From assembly GCF_003426735.1 (NCBI RefSeq), contig NZ_QVON01000006.1, positions 1 to 64,000 on the forward strand: a DNA stretch of 64,000 nucleotides, given 5' to 3'. Position numbers and translations under genes: made by a program. Of the stretch, positions 61,172 to 64,000 are shown piece after piece. A model generated the notes under the pieces. It did not search any database. It was not told the DNA's origin and saw nothing but the letters and a program-made list of their open reading frames with translations. How positions within the stretch are numbered: the stretch's first letter is position 1; each line of letters begins with the position of its first letter. Source of the stretch: Arenibacter sp. P308M17. Its GTDB lineage: Bacteria; Bacteroidota; Bacteroidia; Flavobacteriales; Flavobacteriaceae.

Positions 61172-61206
61172 CTTTAAAATTTCTTAAGAATTATTTAGTA
61201 ATTTTA
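61172..61206 (+). promoter_or_regulatory. CTTTAGA-type promoter abutting the APC permease start
   Basis: Units CTTTAAA (61172) and CTTAAGA (61183) are 11 bp apart; TAATTTTA (61199-61206) starts 16 nt after the last. The ATG is only four bases after the -7 element, so the transcript would be leaderless. Confidence 0.45.
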
Positions 61207-61210
61207 AGTG

Positions 61211-62941
61211 ATGTCAAAAAAACTAAATCAACTAGAAGCCACTGCCGTATGTGGTAACGATATTAGTTCTTCTTGTCTCTACGTTTCAGCTCTTGCCATT
61301 GTGTATTCGGGACAATATGCGTGGATAGCTTTACTGATGGTGGCAGGAGTCCTTTTTTTCTTCAGAAGAATTTACGGCGAGGTGGTTGGAGCGTTACCGT
61401 TGAACGGGGGAGCGTACAATGCATTATTGAATACAACTAAAAAATCCACCGCTTCGCTTGCGGCATCTTTGACCGTTTTGTCGTATATGGCAACGGCCGT
61501 GATTTCTGCAAGTGAAGCTGTGAAATACATGCATAGCATTTGGGTGGTAATACCAATTATACCAATGACAATAGCATTGTTATTGATTTTTATGGGTTTG
61601 GTCATTCTGGGAATCGGCGAATCGTCAAAGGTGGCCATTGCCATATTTGTTTTTCATTTGTTTTCCCTTTCGTTATTGTGCGGTTTCAGTATCTATTATT
61701 TTGCACATAACGGTTTTGATGTATTAGTTGCGAACTTTAATACCCCGGTCAAAGGTGGAATCATGTCAGCTCTTTTTTTAGGTTTCTCTGCCGCGATGTT
61801 GGGCATTAGTGGTTTTGAGAGTTCTGCTAACTACGTAGAGGAACAAAAGGCCGGTGTATTTCCAAAGACTTTGCGTAATATGTGGATTGTGGTAACGGTT
61901 TTTAATCCATTAATAGCCTTTTTGGCCTTGGCCATTATTCCCATGCCGACCGTACTTGAAAAACAGGATGCCCTGCTTTCATATTTGGGTAGTACTTCCG
62001 GTGGCAATTGGTTATCTCTTTTAATTGGAATTGACGCTGCATTGGTCTTAAGTGGAGCGGTATTGACCTCATTTGTTGGAGTAGGTGGCCTAATGAAACG
62101 TATGGCATTGGATAGGATTCTACCCAAAATAATGTTGAAAACAAACCGTCGGGGAAGTTCATACATCATCTTCATTTTATTCTTTGCGCTATGTTCATCC
62201 ATACTTCTAGTTACTCGAGGTGATTTGGCTAAATTGGCAGGGGTTTATACCATCGCTTTTTTATCCGTTATGATCCTGTTCGGAGTAGGAAATTTATTGT
62301 TGAAAATAAATCGATCCCGATTACCACGGCCTGAACGCTCTACGTGGTTAGGCCTCATTATAGCTATTATATCGGTTATTGCTGCTATTTTAGGTAATAT
62401 CGTTCTGAACCCACAATACTTGGCCATATTTATAGAATATTTGATCCCTACATTACTGGTCGTTTTTTTTATGCTTTATAGGGTTTCGATTTTCAAAATC
62501 TTCCTGCTTATTCTTGAGCACCTTTTTCCAGATAAAGGAATCCTTTTTCAAAAACTCAATGCCAAAACAAAATCCTTATTGCATAGGATCAACGATCAGC
62601 AATTCGTATACTTTACGAATCATGATGATGTGGCCACGCTAAATAAAGTGATGTTGTACATTAAAGAAAATGAGCCAACAAAGAGGGTAAAGATCGTTGC
62701 CGTTCTTGGTAAAAACGAAAGCGTCGCAAAAAACCTTTTAAAAGATGTGGATGTTTTGAACCGTGCCTATCCGAAAATTCAAATGGATTTTATCGAGGAA
62801 CCGGGAAGTTTTACCCCGGAAAAAATAAGGGAATTATCGCAACGGTGGCGAATACCTACCAATTTTATGTTCATAGGATCGCCCGGGGATAAATTTCCTT
62901 ATAAGATACAGGAATTGGGAGAAGTAAGATTAATAATTTAA
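61211..62941 (+). CDS. APC-superfamily amino-acid permease with C-terminal soluble domain
   Basis: 576 residues from the ATG at 61211; a GTG in frame just before (61208) is less likely. Twelve hydrophobic helices fill residues about 15-440, beginning with the LEATAVCGNDISSSCLYVSALA pattern of APC transporters and including GALPLNGGAYNALL. A soluble tail (440-576; HDDVATLNKVMLYIKENEP, VKIVAVLGKNESVAKNLLKD) looks like a nucleotide-type or USP-like domain. Substrate unknown. The next two genes follow closely on the same strand, suggesting an operon. Confidence 0.85.
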   Translation: MSKKLNQLEATAVCGNDISSSCLYVSALAIVYSGQYAWIALLMVAGVLFFFRRIYGEVVGALPLNGGAYNALLNTTKKSTASLAASLTVLSYMATAVISASEAVKYMHSIWVVIPIIPMTIALLLIFMGLVILGIGESSKVAIAIFVFHLFSLSLLCGFSIYYFAHNGFDVLVANFNTPVKGGIMSALFLGFSAAMLGISGFESSANYVEEQKAGVFPKTLRNMWIVVTVFNPLIAFLALAIIPMPTVLEKQDALLSYLGSTSGGNWLSLLIGIDAALVLSGAVLTSFVGVGGLMKRMALDRILPKIMLKTNRRGSSYIIFILFFALCSSILLVTRGDLAKLAGVYTIAFLSVMILFGVGNLLLKINRSRLPRPERSTWLGLIIAIISVIAAILGNIVLNPQYLAIFIEYLIPTLLVVFFMLYRVSIFKIFLLILEHLFPDKGILFQKLNAKTKSLLHRINDQQFVYFTNHDDVATLNKVMLYIKENEPTKRVKIVAVLGKNESVAKNLLKDVDVLNRAYPKIQMDFIEEPGSFTPEKIRELSQRWRIPTNFMFIGSPGDKFPYKIQELGEVRLII

Positions 62942-62958
62942 AATAAATAACAGTAATT

Positions 62959-63219
62959 ATGAGTCTGATATCTGAAAATATAATACCAGGAAATCATGGA
63001 AAGGTATTTGGCACAGATGCCAAGGAAATTTCCGATTTATTAAAAATTGAAAAAGCTATATTGGGAATTGACGGCATTAAAGATGTTATAATCAACAAAG
63101 AAGTCTTTCCTAGAGAGTTTACCATACATACATCAAAACTTATTACCGTAGAATATATCGCAAATGAAGTTAAAAAGCTGGGTTTTCATATTATTCCGAA
63201 GGGCATATTTGAACTGTGA
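62959..63219 (+). CDS. Small HMA-fold-like protein lacking CxxC
   Basis: 86 residues, cytoplasmic. The pattern KIEKAILGIDGIKDVIINKEVFPREFTIHTSKLITVEYIANEVKKLGFHI has the beta-alpha-beta-beta-alpha-beta order of heavy-metal-associated domains, but the metal-binding CxxC is absent, so it probably does not bind copper. It lies 17 nt after one APC permease gene and 2 nt before another, and may be a regulatory subunit. Confidence 0.7.
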   Translation: MSLISENIIPGNHGKVFGTDAKEISDLLKIEKAILGIDGIKDVIINKEVFPREFTIHTSKLITVEYIANEVKKLGFHIIPKGIFEL

Positions 63220-63221
63220 TC

Positions 63222-64000
63222 ATGGCGAAATCCGATACGATCAAACTAAAGGATGCAGTTGCCATTGGTATAGGCGGCATGGTCGGAGGGGGTATCTTCG
63301 CCGTACTGGGACTAGCTGTATCACTAGGTAAAGGTGGAACGCCGATTGCTTTTTTAATGGCCGGGATAATAGCCCTGTTTACCTCCTACTCCTATTCTAG
63401 GCTGTCTTTGGCCTACCCGGACCGTGGTGGAACCGTTAGGTTCGTGAACGAAGGTTTTGGAAAAGGGGTTTTTAGCGGAGGCATGAACAATATTCTATGG
63501 ATCAGTTACGTCATTATGCTTTCGCTCTATGCCAGCGCATTCGGTTCCTATGCCCCAAATCTGATAGCTATCACGGGAGCTAAAACAACGGATGTTCATA
63601 TTTTTATAAGCGCGGTGATTTTGTTGGCTACCTTAATAAATTATTATAGCCTTAAGGTCGTGGGAAATATAGAAAGTCTAGCGGTAATTATAAAACTGTT
63701 TATTCTGTTGGCGTTCGTCGTGTTTGGAACGTATGGTCTGTTCGGAAACCCAAATATATCACAATTGAATCCTACAAATTGGGAAAGCCCCATTAAACTT
63801 CTAACGGGAGGCATGGTCATTTTTGTTGCCTATGAAGGTTTTGAACTCATTGCAAACGCTGTCCCCGACATTGAGAACCCTAAGCGTAATGTTCCTAGGG
63901 CTTATTTCATTTCCGTTGGTTTTGTTGTTCTTCTGTATATAGCGATTGCCACCATTACCGTTGGTTCCTTAAATTTTGATGTGATCGCAAAAGCGAACGA
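63222..64000 (+). CDS. APC-superfamily permease, truncated by the window end
   Basis: Starts MAKSDTIKLKDAVAIGIGG two bases after the preceding stop and stays open to the window edge (259 codons seen). IGGMVGGGIFAVLGLAV is the TM1 signature of APC transporters; helices continue through GGMVIFVAYEGFELIANAVPDIENPKRNVPRAY, the TM6-7 pattern (shown in part). It is a different subfamily from the permease at 61.2 kb. The missing C-terminus is outside the window, not a frameshift. Confidence 0.85.
   Translation, partial: MAKSDTIKLKDAVAIGIGGMVGGGIFAVLGLAVSLGKGGTPIAFLMAGIIALFTSYSYSRLSLAYPDRGGTVRFVNEGFGKGVFSGGMNNILWISYVIMLSLYASAFGSYAPNLIAITGAKTTDVHIFISAVILLATLINYYSLKVVGNIESLAVIIKLFILLAFVVFGTYGLFGNPNISQLNPTNWESPIKLLTGGMVIFVAYEGFELIANAVPDIENPKRNVPRAYFISVGFVVLLYIAIATITVGSLNFDVIAKAN

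Noticed and set aside
1-64000. CRISPR arrays, rRNA and tRNA genes
   Set aside because: No regularly spaced identical repeats and no cloverleaf or rRNA-like sequence were seen on reading.

Overview
The window reads as chromosomal DNA of a marine-type flavobacterium (Bacteroidota, Flavobacteriaceae). The evidence is the SusC/SusD pair, TonB-dependent OMP_b-brl receptors, DUF6520/MauE small proteins, RteC and BfmA-type mobilization genes, A-rich translation starts with little Shine-Dalgarno signal, and repeated promoters of the Bacteroidota TAnnTTTG type. No rRNA, tRNA, CRISPR array or integrase gene was recognised.

Region 1 (1-10.2 kb) is an AT-rich variable tract. It holds a SulP anion transporter and a row of same-strand orphan genes: a DUF4261-like protein, a HEPN-like protein, two small proteins, a membrane protein, and a 910-aa PIN/coiled-coil/TOPRIM-like fusion that looks like a defence nuclease. 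An XRE-type repressor closes the tract. Several genes are preceded by a diverged ~200-bp repeat that can fold into an imperfect hairpin, and some units have inverted boundary motifs, so the tract resembles a gene-cassette array. One repeat copy carries a MITE.

Region 2 (10.2-24.7 kb) opens with a strongly structured noncoding segment. It then has a SusC-SusD-M16 peptidase operon, convergent with a DUF6520 / MauE-DoxX / AraC / DUF7793-like set on the minus strand. A fused alpha-oxoamine-synthase-GNAT gene followed by rteC runs the other way. A 16-bp operator-like sequence links the MauE gene and the synthase gene to the AraC regulator between them.

Region 3 (24.9-32.9 kb) is the core of a mobilizable or conjugative element: excisionase-like HTH, replication-type winged helix plus DnaC-like loader, an EEP-fold protein lacking two catalytic Asp, SSB, a DUF6876-like protein, BfmA, a DUF5712-like relaxase and a VirD4/TraG coupling protein. 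Candidate origin palindromes lie in its two noncoding gaps. The integrase is not in view.

Region 4 (33.3-61 kb) is an envelope-remodelling region: four PAP2 phosphatases, an HD hydrolase, an LtaS-like transferase coupled to a diacylglycerol kinase, an outer-membrane barrel, three PepSY-like secreted proteins, a GT4-GT2 fusion, a TonB receptor, an RND efflux operon, an OmpR-type response regulator with its histidine kinase, and a beta-lactamase-fold hydrolase. At least ten promoters here, including the response-regulator promoter, share one architecture: two or three 11-bp direct repeats with core CTTTAGA, oriented with the gene, and a TAnnTTTG-type -7 element usually 16 nt after the start of the last repeat. 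This suggests one autoregulated two-component regulon.

Region 5 (61.2-64 kb) has two APC-family permeases around a small HMA-fold protein; the second permease runs off the window end.
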